Under the pieces are notes generated by a model that was not told where the DNA came from, ran no database searches, and saw nothing but the letters and a program-made list of their open reading frames with translations. The position numbers were made by a program, and so were the translations under genes. A stretch of DNA of 64,000 nt, taken from positions 71,881,491 through 71,945,490 of the forward strand of contig CM040124.1 in assembly GCA_022559845.1 (NCBI GenBank), written 5' to 3'. This stretch comes from Amorphophallus konjac (taxonomy: Eukaryota > Streptophyta > Magnoliopsida > Alismatales > Araceae). Positions 24,580 to 36,800 of the stretch are shown here, piece after piece (positions within the stretch are counted from its first letter, which is position 1; each line of letters opens with the position of its first letter).

Positions 24580-25860
24580 TCATGATGATACTAAGAAATT
24601 GATCATGGAGGAAGTACATAAGTCAAGATATGCTATTCACCCTGGTGCTACCAAGATGTATCAAGATTTGAAAAGAAATTTTTGGTGGCCAAATATGAAA
24701 AGAGAAGTGGCAGAATTCGTGTCTCGTTGCCTCACTTGTTAGCAGGTAAAGGCAAAACATCTAAAACCCGCTGGAAAATTAGACCCCTTAAATATTCCTG
24801 AGTGGAAATGGGAAAGTATAGGGATGGATTTTATCATGGGCTTACCTAAGACAAAAGGTGGACATGATGGTATATGGGTGATCATAGATCGATTGACTAA
24901 ATCTGCACATTTCCTACCAATCAAGAGTCGATGGTCTATGGATATACTAGCAGCATTATACATGAAAGAAATTGTCAAACTGCATGGTGTCCCTGTCACC
25001 ATCATATCTGACCGAGATCCTCGATTTACATCGCAATTCTGGAAAAGTCTACAACATTTTTTAGGGACCCGACTAAATTTTAGCACTGCATTCCATCCAC
25101 AAACTGATGGTGAAACGGAAAGGATAAATCAAGTGGTGGAAGATATGCTCAGGGATTGTGCTATTGACTTTGGAGGAAGTTGGCACGACCATTTGCCTTT
25201 GGTGGAATTTGCATACAATAATAGCTACCAAGCTAGCATACAAATGTCACCGTTTGAAGCTTTATATGGAAGAAGCTGTCGTTCGCCTATTTGTTGGAGT
25301 GAAGTAGGAGAAAGGCATTTTCTTGGTCCCGACATCATTAGGGATACTACCGAGAAGATTAAACTCATTCGAGAAAGACTTCATATGGCTCAAGATAGAT
25401 AAAAGTTATATGTTGATAATGGAAGGCGTGACTTGGAATTCTAAGTAGGAGACCATGTATTTCTTAAGGTTTCTCCAGGTCGGGGTATTCGAAGATTTGG
25501 TATCAAAGGCAAGCTTACTCCAAGTTTCATTGGCCCCTTTGAAATTCTCGAAAGGGTTGGTGAAGTTACATATCGTATTGCTTTACCCCCTCAATTAGCA
25601 GAAGTCCATGATGTATTTCATGTCTCAATGCTCAAGAAGTCTGTACCTGATCCTTTCCATGTCATTACTTATGACAATCTGGAGATTAAAAATGATTTGA
25701 CATTTGAGCAAAGGCCAGTCAAGATCATTGAACGAGAAGTACGTCAACTGTGAAATAAAACTATTCCTGTGGTCAAGATCCAGTGGACAAAAGCAGGAGA
25801 AACATGGGAAACAGAAGAAGCTATGCGCACACGATTTCTAGAACTATTTAAATGTAAGTA
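24580..25860 (+). pseudogene. G2 integrase and C-terminal domain
   Basis: The zinc-binding region includes HPGATKMYQDLKRNFWWP and CLTC. The core has DFIMGLPKTKGGHDGIW, SDRDPRFTSQFW and FHPQTDGETERINQ, which carry the three catalytic acidic residues. The tail ends VVKIQWTKAGETWETEEAM. Stops lie at 24739 (TAG, where relatives have Q), 25400 (TAA), 25442 (TAA) and 25750 (TGA). All are consistent with single substitutions of Q, E or R codons. Confidence 0.87.
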
Positions 25861-25919
25861 CACTCTCCATAAATCCATGTATTGAATTTGGGGATAAATT
25901 CTTTTTAAGTGGGGGAGGG

Positions 25920-28900
25920 TGTAACGCCTGTAAATTTTATAAATTTTTTAGATTTAAAATATAATTATTTAGCATTTAATAGGCTATTAATTAAATTATT
26001 TAGGCCCTACATTTAATCCAAGAGGATTAGGCAAATATAATAAACCCAATAGGCCCAAAAAGATTTTTTTGGACTTTAGCCCATGTTCTAGAACCTCAAA
26101 ATAGGAGAATTCACGGAATTTAAAGATAATTACTCTTTAAAGAGATTAATAAATGGATAATAAGTGAGATAATACCAAAAGAGTTTGAAGTATTTCAAAT
26201 TCGACGCTCACGAAGGCTAGCAGTCTATCGTGAGACCGCTAGAGGATGGTTGGCGGTCTAGTATTAGACTGCTATTGTCTGTCAGTTCCGTGAGAGGGAG
26301 AAAACGTGAAAAGGTGGAATTTTTCATATCCAAATCATCTTGGATCAACTCTATCAACTAATTTGATAGGTCTAGAAGGATTGTAGATCGAATGGAAAGT
26401 CTAATTAGGACTCTAGAATCATTCTAATCCCCAAACCCTAGCTAAATCCTATAAATAGGTCCTAGATTTGGCCTGTGCGACCTTTACTTTTGGCACGCGT
26501 GGAACTCAGGTAAGGAAGAAGAATTAGTGATACGTTTCTTCTAGGAACTTGTTTATTATAGTTAGAACTAACTACTCTCCAATTTTCGTTCTAGGAGATC
26601 AAGCCTACAGGAAGTTAGAGACGTCCAAAGTAGATGATTCCACAACAAGAACTCAGGAGTTAGTGGGTCTGACCCAAGAAGATCAAGGAATTCAGAGCCC
26701 TAAACGAGGTAATTAGATAGAGGTTATTTAAAACTTTATGTTCTCCTTCATATCCTCTACTTACCCTCAAAATTTCACCTCCATAGGTCAAGGGAATCAA
26801 GAGTTAAAGGGACGTGAAGTTACCGATTTAAAGCAAGAAAGTGCAGAAACTAGGGCATGATTTCAGTCAGAAATTTGAAGTTTAGAGGCATTATTAAAGA
26901 TAGGTTATCTCATGAAAGGATTAAACTTAAAGTCAGGAACAAAAGCTCTCTTGTTTCATTCGTTTTCATGCATTATATTACGTGAAATACATGTTTTACT
27001 TAGGACTATGCACATAGTGTATTCCTCATGCATGAACTAGCCCTAATGAAGTAAAAATATGAGTTTTCTTGTAATCACATAAACTTACGCATATTGTTGG
27101 CCTTCCATTGTTCTATCATGTTCGTGGAAGTTGAAATATGTTGATTTCAAGACATGATATGTCTTAGTTAGCATTTTTGTTTAGTTATCTTTTGAACTCG
27201 GATCAAAACAGGAAGAAACAGTCTTCCTATGGACCGCCAGAGAACTGTAGCGGTCTTACGATAGACTGCTAACCGCAAAGTGACGGTTGCCACTTGACCA
27301 GTTTCAGTTTCTGATTTATGTAATATTGGTAACCCGAACCATATTATAGAATTAACCATAGTTATAATATAATAAGCCTAGTTAACTAAGTTTTAAGCCT
27401 GATTTAAGTGTTGATTTTATATACTTAGTTGATTTCATTTGTTTATAATCATGGATTTTATGTTTACATGCATGATTGGTACTATTTTAACTTATGATAA
27501 TTTGTGACCAAAATGATATATTTTGTAATAACTATATGTTCAAATGATTGATGATTCATGGTTTTAACTTGATCACTGTTTTATCTCGAATCTCTCTCAT
27601 CTAAGAATCATTTTCTTATGTATATGGCATATATTCCGGTATGTTGTCATTAGATACACTTTTGCACAATAGGAGCACAATCTTGAACTTGATGACCTCT
27701 CCCTTGGATATTCCTTCCAATGGACTAGGACATCTTGTTTCAAGGCCTCCGTAAGACTCCGTGAGCTGGGATTCCCTCCAGGACGCTGAGCTGGTTGTAC
27801 CATTAAATACCATTTTCTAGAAAGGCACATATATCGATGTTTTATATTTTTGGAAATAGCGGCCTTATGATTGACTGCCAAGTACTGCTAGCGGGCCTAC
27901 ACTTGACCGCTAATGGATCCTATATGGTTCTACATTTGACAGCTAAAGACTCTAGAAACGCTGTTTTCAAAATATCGGACTATGTTCATTAACGGTCCTA
28001 TACTTGACCACCAGGGACAAGAGACGGTCCCGTAAATGACTGCTGGAGTTCTGAATTTAGTTAACCCGGGGTTTGACTCATGGGTTGATTTTCCTATGTT
28101 CTTAGATGGTCCAATTGATTATCTATAACTTGTCACAATGTTCCAAAGATACCTGAGTAATTTTGAAAGTTAAAGAATGTACCGTTATGCTGCCGATTAT
28201 TTTCATGGCATAACCTAGTTATTAAATGTATTTATTGAAATCTTTTATTCTTAATTGATGTATTGTTATTTTTGGATACTTTATCATGGAACTATATTTG
28301 AAATTGTACATTCTTGGCCGTGTTAACGTGGAAGTAGCTTGATTTATACTTGAAGATGCAGTTTGAGCACTGATTGTGTTCAAGGGCTCTATGCTGGTCC
28401 CCTCGACTGATTGTCGGAAACATACTATATAAACCATGGGGTATGATGCTACTGGCGTCGCATTGCGCTGGGAGTACTTTCTCTATAAATAAGTGAAATA
28501 TCCATGGGTGGTAATCCACATAAATTCACGAAGTACTTGCTACTAAGTGAAGAGTACATTCTTGCTTATTACATGACTTTCTAGTATATTCTTGTTATAT
28601 TCTTGAAAGGCCAAATTGTTTACATTCTTATTATATTCTTGATCAAATCATATTCTCATATCTCATTCTTGATTATATCTTGTTATTTTGGCTTTATTCG
28701 CATATTTTCATCGTATTTGCATGATTTATCTTATTTCTTTAGAGCTAAGACATTAATCACTTTAACATTATCCTCATGTTGATACAAAGATACCTACTGG
28801 GAAAGTGTGCTCATTACCTACGTTCTCAATGTTTTAGGAGGTACGAGTGAATCGGATTCGGATTTCTCAAGTAGCGGGTCCGAGAGCGATTAAAGGAAAT

Positions 28901-29180
28901 ATGGAATCGAGTGAAGACCTAGAATTGTCGAAATATGTCTAGATTGAGTCGTTATATGTAATTTTTATTTTTATTGAGTCTAAATTAAAAAGCGTCGAAT
29001 ATTCGTGTATTTGGATTGCGATTATATGAAATAAAGATGAGGGTTTGATTTCATTATTGTGCAATTACCTTGTGTGATTGTTCTTACGCTCTGATTATAC
29101 TGCTTGCTCGAGACTTACCATACCGGCTGTTCGCGTTCCTAAAATCATCTTCCGCTGTAATAATAGCTCGGGGCGTGACA
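25920..29180 (+). repeat. G2 3' LTR
   Basis: It directly follows the polypurine tract AGTGGGGGAGGG and ends CTCGGGGCGTGACA. Length is 3261 bp against 3262 for the 5' copy. The TATA box (26450-26457) and the GACCGC-type motif clusters are retained, with several motif copies mutated (GACTGC, GACAGC). Confidence 0.87.
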
Positions 29181-29692
29181 ACAGTAGTAGTTCCAATATC
29201 AATTCAGTGAGCAGTATTAGTCATTTCAATAATGACTCAGTGAACAGTAGCAATAGTTTCAATATCAATTCCGTAAACAGTAACAGTAGTTTCAATTTCA
29301 GTTCAGTGAGTAGTAACAATGGTAAATAGCCAAGACACAGTGCCCAAACCACCACTAGAAGGACAGTCAGTCGGTACTCGATCACCTAGGTAAAAATAGT
29401 GATGAGTTTTGATTACTGCGCAGAACCGGGAGAAGTCCTCTCTACCTTAACCAGTGGTACTTGTCCACCTCTATGATTTCAATCCCCGTTACTCTCGGGG
29501 CCAGTACAGTGTGAATCTCCCCATAGGGGCATTTCTATGACTTGGTTCCAGTCTTCCCCTATGGTGGTAGTGTCCATTTGGCAGTAATAGCAGTACAGTA
29601 ATTAGATAATTATATATGTAACTCATATGAAATGGACGCATGCCACTCAAAAATTCATGCTGTGAACATTAAGTATAAAATATGCTAGTACT
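29181..29692 (-). repeat. R1 5' LTR, continued after G2
   Basis: It starts with four more 33-bp units and then matches 3420-3836 closely. It breaks off after CTAGTACT, where a different LTR (TGATGCGG) begins; the R1 homologue at 3830 continues into GAAAATC instead. No gene is present. Confidence 0.75.
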
Positions 29693-30475
29693 TGATGCGG
29701 ACATCCCCAGCTACTCCATCTTTTTCGGGACTCCAGTTGCTCGCCATCGGTCCATCATCATTTTCGCCACTTAATTTCGAGTCATAGCATGTAATTGTCA
29801 TTTTATTTGAGTCTCTTTATATGTAATTTTTCCTTTTTGAGTCACTTAGTCAGTTAATGGGTCATTAGAGTGGTTAGTAGAGTCAATTGGGCCCAACTAG
29901 TGGGCTAGGCCCAGGGGCGCCCCCTCCCTTGGACTTGTTGGTCATTTGCTTGTTTGTCAGGGTCAGTTTGGTCAAGAGGAAAGTTAGGTGCCCATAAATA
30001 GACCCAACCCCTCCATTGTAGAACTAATGCATTGAGAATTAGAAAATTCACATTTGAGTAAAATCCTCCCCCTCTTCAAGTGGAGTATGGCTCTCCCCTT
30101 TCTCTCTCCTCCCCCTCCCACCTAGTTTCTCTCTCTCCTACCATCATTCAAGAGCCTCCTCATTTCCCCACACCCCTCCATTACTCCCCCTAGTCCCAAG
30201 ATAGAATCCACCACTCTCCAAGCCACCCTCCAACCACCAACCACCCACTCCCCTTCCCCAGGCACCTCTCTCATCTCCCAAGGGAGAATTCTCCACTCCC
30301 CAAGCACCCCTTCCCTTCCCCAACATAACCCTCACCATCCCCAAGACCCCCATTAACAACCCCCATTAAGCCAAATTCCAACCTTGAGAGAGATCTCTCC
30401 TTCCTTCACTCCTTCCCAACCCAAATTCGCAACTCTCCCTCCCTCCACCTGCTAGACCCCCTTCCAGCCCCCATT
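29693..30475 (+). repeat. LTR fragment related to the G4 LTR family
   Basis: It begins TGATGCGGACATC, comparable to TGATGAGGACATC at 52101. It shares landmarks such as GGGCCCAACTAGTGGGCTAGG and GGGCGCCCCCT, a TATA position (here CCATAAATAG at 29991, apparently mutated) and a following C/T-rich leader (30060-30475). Similarity to 52101-52900 is only about two thirds by eye, much lower than for the right-hand piece (45950-47085), so it may come from a different family member. It is cut by the CACTA terminus. Confidence 0.65.
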
Positions 30476-30690
30476 CACTACCAAAAAAAGCGGGAGTTCA
30501 GACAGAATTTTCAGACGGAATCTAGTCCGTCTGAATATCCGTCATAAATTACGACGATCTTCTGTATTTCAGATGAATTAGAATCCATCGGAATATCTGT
30601 CATAATTTCATATGGCTATTCCGATGGAAATTAATCCGTCTGAAATACATACTACATTTCCGACGAAAAATAATTCTGATTGAATCCGTT
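30476..30690 (+). repeat. CACTA left terminal and subterminal repeats
   Basis: After the terminus, inverted and direct copies of TTCAGACGGA/TCCGTCTGAA and weaker variants (TTCCGATGGA, TTCCGACGA) recur every 20-40 bp. In En/Spm such subterminal motifs bind the regulatory transposase protein; that role is inferred here. Confidence 0.75.
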
Positions 30691-31013
30691 AGAAATTTCC
30701 CCCAAATGACCCGATACGTAACCCTCTCCCTCCCACTCAGTCACACTCTCACTCTCTCTTTCCACTCTCTCCCTGCCGACAAGACCCCATCGGAGCTCAC
30801 CTTCGTCACTGTCCCCGCCGGAGTCGTGGTAGCTCGTCATCCCCGTCGGGCGCCCCTCCTTCCCCATTCCGGTGGCATCCTTGCCGTCGCCGCCTGAGCT
30901 CATTGTCGCCGCCAGTACATCACCGTCGTCGCGGGTACATCGCTGTCCTGGACACGGTCTTCGCCATCGCCACCCTCGCCGGTCCTCGCCATCCCTCGCC
31001 ATCTTCTCCGATC
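30691..31013 (+). other. Putative 5' leader exon of the CACTA transcript
   Basis: A GC-rich stretch (CCGCCGGAGTCG, CGCCGTCGCCGCC) ends in a consensus splice donor (GATCCG then GTAAG at 31014). A matching acceptor (TTGGGTGCAG, ending about 33823) lies 6 bases before the tnp2 start codon. A leader intron of about 2.8 kb would thus hold the G-rich tract, LINE fragment and hairpins. No conserved coding content is seen. Confidence 0.4.
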
Positions 31014-31089
31014 CGGTAAGCCCCCTCCCTCTCCCTCTCCCCATTCCCCACCGGTGCCATTATCTTTTTGTTTTTGTTTTTGGAGGTTG

Positions 31090-31600
31090 GGAATCATCCG
31101 AGAGGGGTTCCGAAGGGGGGGTTCCGGTGGGTTGGGGGGCGGGGGAGGTTGGACTGGGAGGGACGGGCCAGCAGGGGGGAAGGGGGAGGTTGTCGACGGG
31201 GGGAGGAGAGGGGGAGGAAGAATCAGATCGGTGGGAGGGGAGGGGGGTTTCAGGGACGGTGGGGGGGGAGGGAGAGCTCGTCGGTGGGAGGGGGTTCAGG
31301 GAGGGTGGGGGGGGGATGTCGGAGATGGGAGGGGGGTTCAGAGAGGTCGGAGGGGGAGCTCGGAGGTGGGAGGGGGGTTCACAGAGGGTGGGGGGGAGGG
31401 GGGGTCGCCGGTGGGAGGGGGTGATTCAGGGATGTCGTCAGAGGGTCCGAGGGTGGGGGGGAGGGGGGGAGCAGCAAGAGGTGGTCGCTGGGGGGAGGGG
31501 GGTGAAGTGGGTGGTGGGGAGGGGAGAGAGGGAGGTGCCAGCAGGAGGGGGGCTCCGGTGGGGGGGAGGGGGGAGGGGCCAGTAGGAGGTCTGGGAGGGA
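31090..31600 (+). repeat. G-rich, strand-asymmetric tract
   Basis: About 500 bp of the plus strand are largely runs of 3-9 G interrupted by TTCAGAGAGG, GTTCAGGGAGG and similar. Degenerate units of about 30-50 bp are visible. Runs this dense can form G-quadruplexes. Long open frames here (glycine/arginine-rich) are by-products of composition. Confidence 0.75.
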
Positions 31601-31845
31601 TTAATTAATTATTTTTTATTTTATTTAATATATTGTGTATTCATTGAAGGATAATCGGTCGAGAGGAAGGGAACGAGAGATTCAAAGATTCTTTTACAAG
31701 TAAACAGTAAGTAAAATTTTAATTTCAGACAGATATGTGTTGTTTCATTTTTTTTAATTTATGTAATCTTATTTAGATTTATTGGTAGGATGTCTTATTT
31801 TTTTTGGATGAATACTTTTTTTAAAGCAAAACACCCCTTGTGGAT

Positions 31846-32660
31846 TTAAAATAACCAGTTGTCCTTCAGCAGAGACTCCTCATCACACCAATCTCCATTA
31901 TCAGTTTTGATTTTGTCAATGGTCATTCTAGCTCTCCTTTGTTTCACTTGAAGATGATAGAACTTTGTGTTTCGGTCCCCTAACTGCAGCCAGTTAGCTT
32001 TGGCTTTCTGCCCCCAGAAAATTTCTTCAAGGTGAAGGCATCTTCTAAGTGCAGCTTGTGCAATTTGGAGAGATACCCTGTTTCTTTCATTAGGATCTTC
32101 ATCAAAATCTTTTTCAGCCTGCTTCACCTCATCCTCTGCAATAGCTTTCTTATCAAAAATGTTGCCAAAATGTTCCTTATTCCACTGCTTTATCACAAAT
32201 TTGATAGCCTTCAGTTTGTGCTGGAGGACTAAAAAAGGATTGTAGTGGTCGAGAGAAGTAGCATCCCAGGTCTTCCTCACTGTTGTTTTAAATTTATCAT
32301 CCTCCAGCCACATGTGCTGGAAAACAAATCTGCTAGGCTTGGACTTTGGATGAGGTTGCTGGATAAAAAGCGGGGAATGATCAGAGGGTTCTCTCATCAA
32401 GTGCTTAACAGTAAAGACATGGGCTTTTTTAGCCCAACAATCATTAAACAATACTCTGTCCAGCTTGGCCTTAATGTTCCTGACCCCAATCTGATTGTTA
32501 GACAAAGTGAAAGAGTTGCCCACATAACCAGCATCCATAAGACCTGGGAGAGCAACGAAGCCCTGGAGGTCAGTCATGGAATTGATATAGCCCATAGTGC
32601 CCCCCTTCTTCTCCTCGGGAGATAAAACAACATTAAAGTCACCCCCCTTCTTCTGGTCAA
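31846..32660 (-). mobile_element. L1-type LINE fragment: endonuclease end to RT start
   Basis: On the minus strand an open frame of about 250 codons begins in the endonuclease (GDFNVVL is just upstream), passes conserved endonuclease features (FTLSNNQ, KLDRVLFND, SDHSPLF), and enters the pre-RT region (KAKANWLQLGDRNTKFYH). It stops before the catalytic RT. Both ends are truncated and no poly-A tail is seen. It is opposite to the CACTA genes and lies in the putative leader intron. Confidence 0.85.
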
Positions 32661-33263
32661 CTAGATATCCTAGGAATCAAACACTTTGTAAATTACTCAG
32701 GAGACTTTATACATCCTGACTTTGACATATTTGTCTAAGTTGCACACACAAGATTAGATTGTTTTTTTATTAGTCATAATTAGACATCATCCAAATACTG
32801 AACTCAACACATTGGTGTAGTTCTAAACAACCCCCCCCCCTCCCCCTCCCCTGGGGCTTGTTCTTTATAAGAGAACCCACCCACCCCATTTGAACCTTGT
32901 CTTATGATGATAAGAAGATATAGAGAAATAGAATGACCACATATCTTAAGTAGTACATATATACAAAGATGTGGATAAATACAAAGAAATCAGAATTCTC
33001 TATAGCAATAGGTAAATACCCAAAAAATTCATTTTGTGATTTAAAACTTGGTGGATTTTAATTGCATGTAAATATATTTTTAAATCTGATTTTAATAGAA
33101 ATTTGATGTTAATTTGACTCAAAAATGTAGATTGTTTAGCTTCGATGTTCTTCATTTGAAAAATTTTGTAATTCGGGTGTTATTTAATTTGATATATACA
33201 TAATGATAATTGCGTTGTTATTTAATTTTTTGTTATATAAATGCATGTGGTATTCCCTGTGAG
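32661..33263 (+). other. Non-coding CACTA leader-intron sequence
   Basis: AT-rich sequence with a C-rich run (CCCCCCCCCCTCCCCCTCCCC at about 32831) and no recognised gene. Confidence 0.5.
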
Positions 33264-33304
33264 CTGAGGTGCGTGTGTGCGACCTAACATTACACGCACC
33301 TCAG
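33264..33304 (+). repeat. Hairpin H1
   Basis: CTGAGGTGCGTGT pairs perfectly with ACACGCACCTCAG, leaving a loop of about 15 bases. It is the first of three consecutive inverted repeats before tnp2. Confidence 0.85.
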
Positions 33305-33340
33305 GAGAGCGCATTAAAACCGTGTCAATGTGCCTTCCCG

Positions 33341-33414
33341 TTCAAGACTTTGGGATTGATGTGTATGTTCTCATTTGTTTATGAGAATGTATATATCTAC
33401 CTCAAAGTCTTGAA
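33341..33414 (+). repeat. Hairpin H2, pre-miRNA-like size
   Basis: TTCAAGACTTTG (33341-33352) pairs with CAAAGTCTTGAA (33403-33414). The interior (ATGTGTATGTTCTCAT against ATGAGAATGTATATAT) extends pairing with G-U pairs to a 6-base loop. The total is about 74 nt. Confidence 0.8.
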
Positions 33415-33440
33415 TTGTCCCGTTTGGACAGTCTGTGAAT

Positions 33441-33693
33441 GTTTGATCGCACTTAGGCAGTCATTTACTATATGTGTTTGTATGGTTTGTTGAGAATTTT
33501 GGTTGCGTCTCCTCACTCTTCTCTGATATACCATTATTGATTTTGAGTGTTTTCTTAACCACTTACTTGTAAGTGTTTAAGAAAATTTCAAAATCAATAA
33601 ATATTTTTGGTATATCGGAGAAGTGTGGGGAGATGATGTCGAAATTTTTAGCAAATCGTGTAGCACATATAGTAAGTGATTGTGCGATCAAAC
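33441..33693 (+). repeat. Foldback H3 with arms of about 125 bp
   Basis: GTTTGATCGCAC (33441-33452) pairs with GTGCGATCAAAC (33682-33693). Pairing continues through TTACTATATGTG, GATATACCA and TTATTGATTTTGA to a 2-base loop near 33567 (CCACTTAC / GTAAGTG). About 80% of positions match and many mismatches are G-U compatible, so the RNA could form a long double-stranded stem. Confidence 0.85.
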
Positions 33694-33828
33694 CTTCATG
33701 GATGGGTTAAAAAGTGATAATCTAATTAATATTCCTCTTGAACGATGTGAGGAAAGGGTCGGGTGTAATATCATGAGTAATGATTTGAAAGTTAGGATGT
33801 GTATTGTCATTTATTGGGTGCAGGCAAA

Positions 33829-36800
33829 ATGTCGACAGATCGTTCATGGATGTATCGTAGAATAGTTGACTGGGTGGTGTCAGATGACGTTAAGCTTGGG
33901 GTTGAGAGTTTCATTCAATTTGCATTGGGGAATCCAAATGCAGTAATAGATCGCGACGGTCACATTCGATGCCCTTGTTCAAGTTGTAGAAACTTGAGGT
34001 GGTGTTCAACATGGGATGTGCAACATCATTTGTACACGAAAGGGTTCGTGGTTGGTTATACGAATTGGACGTGTCATGGTGAGCAATTCTTGAGGTATGA
34101 GCCCGACAATATTGCAGGCACAAGTGGGTACGTGGATATGGTTGTAGATGCTGCTGGTCCTAGTTTTAATGTTCATGAGGAAGCACCGAATAAGACAGCT
34201 GGAAGATTTTATGAACTACTTAGGGATGCTGATGTGGGATGGTTGTGAAAAGCACACTCGATTGTCTGCAGTGTCACAGTTGTTGAACTTGAAATCTGAA
34301 TTTCACATCAGTGAGACTTGTTTTGACCGTCTCCTCCTCTTGATCAAGAGTATGTTGCCTCGAGACGAGAAGTTGCTAGAAACTTTTTACCGTGTAAAAA
34401 AGATGGTCAATGACTTAGGACTTGGATATGTGAAAATAGATGCATGTCCAAATCATTGTATGTTATATTACAAAGATGATGCAGATAAGATATCATGTTC
34501 CATTTGTGGCCATGACAAATTCAAACCTAAGGGGGGGGGGTCAATTCAAAGGTAAAAGATGTACCTTACAAGGCGTTGCGATACTTCCCTCTTGTGCCTA
34601 GGCTGCAGCGGCTGTATATGTCCTCAAAGACGGCTCGACATATGACATGGCACACTGAAAGAGTACGTCGTGCCGATGATATAATCAGTCATCCTGCCGA
34701 TGGTGAAGCTTGGACTCACTTTAGTCGTACTCATCTTGCCTTTTCAAGGGAGTCACGTAATGTTCGATTGGGTTTATGCACATATGGTTTTAATCCATTC
34801 GGTGGTTCAGTGGCATCTTATTCTTGTTGGCCAGTGTTCATGACACCGGACAACCTTCCGCCGCACATGTGCATGAAGCGAGAAAATTTGTTTTTGTCCT
34901 TAGTAATTCCTGGTCCAAAAAGTCCCGGAAAAAATTTGGACATATATCTCAGGCCGTTGATTGATGAGCTCAAATTTTTATGGACTGATGGGGTTGTTAC
35001 TTATGATGCATATAGGAAGCAAAATTTTATTATGAAGGCTACACTGATCTGGACAATAAGTGACTTCCCTGCATGTGGAATGCTATCTGGTTGGAGCACA
35101 CATGGGAGGTTAGCATGTCCTTACTGTATGGAAGATACCAAATCATTTGTATTGAAACATGGTGGGAAAGCATGCTGGTTTGATTGCCATCGGCGGTTGC
35201 TACCAAGTGACCATCCTTTTCGAAGGCAAAAAGACTCGTTTAAAAAAAATACTGTTGAAATGGATGAAGCTGACTTGCAACGGGTGTCGTGTCTACATAT
35301 GGCGTCACGGGTGCATAATTTACCAGATGTAGTTCAATTGTCTGGTAGCACACGGTAACTCCCTAGTTTTGGAAAGGATCACAACTGGAACAAGAAAAGT
35401 ATTTTTTGGGAATTACCTTATTGATCAACTCTTCTTATACGACACAATCTGGATGTCATGCATACCGAGAAGAATTTTTTTGATAATGTGTTCAATACGA
35501 TCATGAATGTTAAAGGGAAAATAAAGGACAACGTCAAAGCACGTATGGATTTAAAGATTCTTTGTAAACGTCCAGAACTGGAACTACAGAACGTAAATGA
35601 CAAAACTGTGCAGCCTAAAGTAACTTACGTTCTTCATGATACACAGATCAAGGAAGTATGCCAGTGGTTGAAACAGTTGAGATTCCCAGATGGATATGCA
35701 TCCAACATAGCCCGTTGTGTGAATGTTAATGAGGGGAAAATATATGGTATGAAAAGTCACGACTGTCATGTGTTCATGGAGAGGCTACTGCCCATTGCAT
35801 TTTGTGATTTGTTGCCAAAGCAGATATGGGGAGCACTAGCTGAGATGAGTCAATTTTTTAAGATTTTATGTGCATCTGAACTCAGACTTCGGGATGTACA
35901 AACTATCGAAGAAAAAGTTGTTACAACCGTTTGCAAGCTAGAGAAGATATTTCCTCCGGCATTCTTTGATTCGATGGAGCACCTAGTCGTTCATTTGCCA
36001 TATGAGGCTATCGTCGGAGGGCCAGTACAATTTTGATGGATGTATCCATTTGAGAGGTATGTGACAATTTTTGTTAACTTACAAGTCATCCATAGCCGGT
36101 ACATATTGTTGCCATCTGACTTGTTGTTGTAGGTGCATGCATGAATTAAAAATAAAAGTTTGCAACAAGGCACAGGTGGAGGGTTCGATTGCTGAGGCAT
36201 ACATTCTTGAAGAAATTTTGAACTTCTGTTCTATGTACTTTGAGCCAGAGATTCAAACTCATCGTACTCGACCTCCACGTAATGATGATGGGAGAGTGGA
36301 TGAATGGTCCGATCGGCTCTCTATATTTAAACATTCTGGACGTGCGTTCGGATGTTGCTTGACTCGCACGCTCGAAGATAGAGAGTTGCACGCCGCTGAG
36401 ATATATATTCTTTTGAATTGCCTCGAGATTGAACCTTATGTTGAGTAAGTTCTTAATTCACATTTTCAGCAAGTCCATAAGTTGTTCATCCTTCTTCTGC
36501 AGTTCATTTAAAGTAGTAGTGCATTTATATTGCAGGCAATTTGATTCAGAATTAGGTGAAAAATGTCCAAATATACAGGACGTGGAGATTGAAAAAGAAC
36601 GTGAGAAGTTTTTTTCCAAATGGCTGAGAAACCGAGTTAGTGTCAGCTATGAATATATATGTTTGTATTTATGTATGTTGAGGTAATTGTTATTATTTTA
36701 ACTACTCTAATTTGAATATAGGTTGAACAAGGTCTCATTACTTATCAAAGAGTACAACAGATAAGTTATGACCCCTCGAACCAGACACGTGCCTATCCAG

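Larger units (their letters stand above)
8388..29180 (+). mobile_element. G2: Ty3-gypsy retrotransposon with 3.26-kb LTRs
   Basis: G2 has LTRs at 8388-11649 and 25920-29180, a tRNA-Met primer site, gag, protease, RT, RNase H, integrase and a polypurine tract (AGTGGGGGAGGG), in that order. Without the G3 insertion it is about 11.2 kb. The integrase C-terminus (VKIQW..AGETWETEEAM) and the LTR size fit a Tekay/Del-type chromovirus. It is inserted in the R1 LTR. The flanks rebuild the R1 33-bp repeat (TCAGTGAACA then GTAGTAG), but a perfect 5-bp target duplication is not visible. In the first 200 bp the two LTRs differ at roughly 7% of sites by eye, so this is an old insertion. Confidence 0.85.

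Noticed and set aside
8388..29180. Endogenous pararetrovirus
   Set aside because: RT-containing regions here have LTRs, polypurine tracts, integrase and tRNA-Met sites, which fit LTR retrotransposons.
30872..31608. Long plus-strand frames rich in Gly, Arg and Glu
   Set aside because: Composition artefact of the G-rich tract. All frames stay open because G-runs contain no stops.
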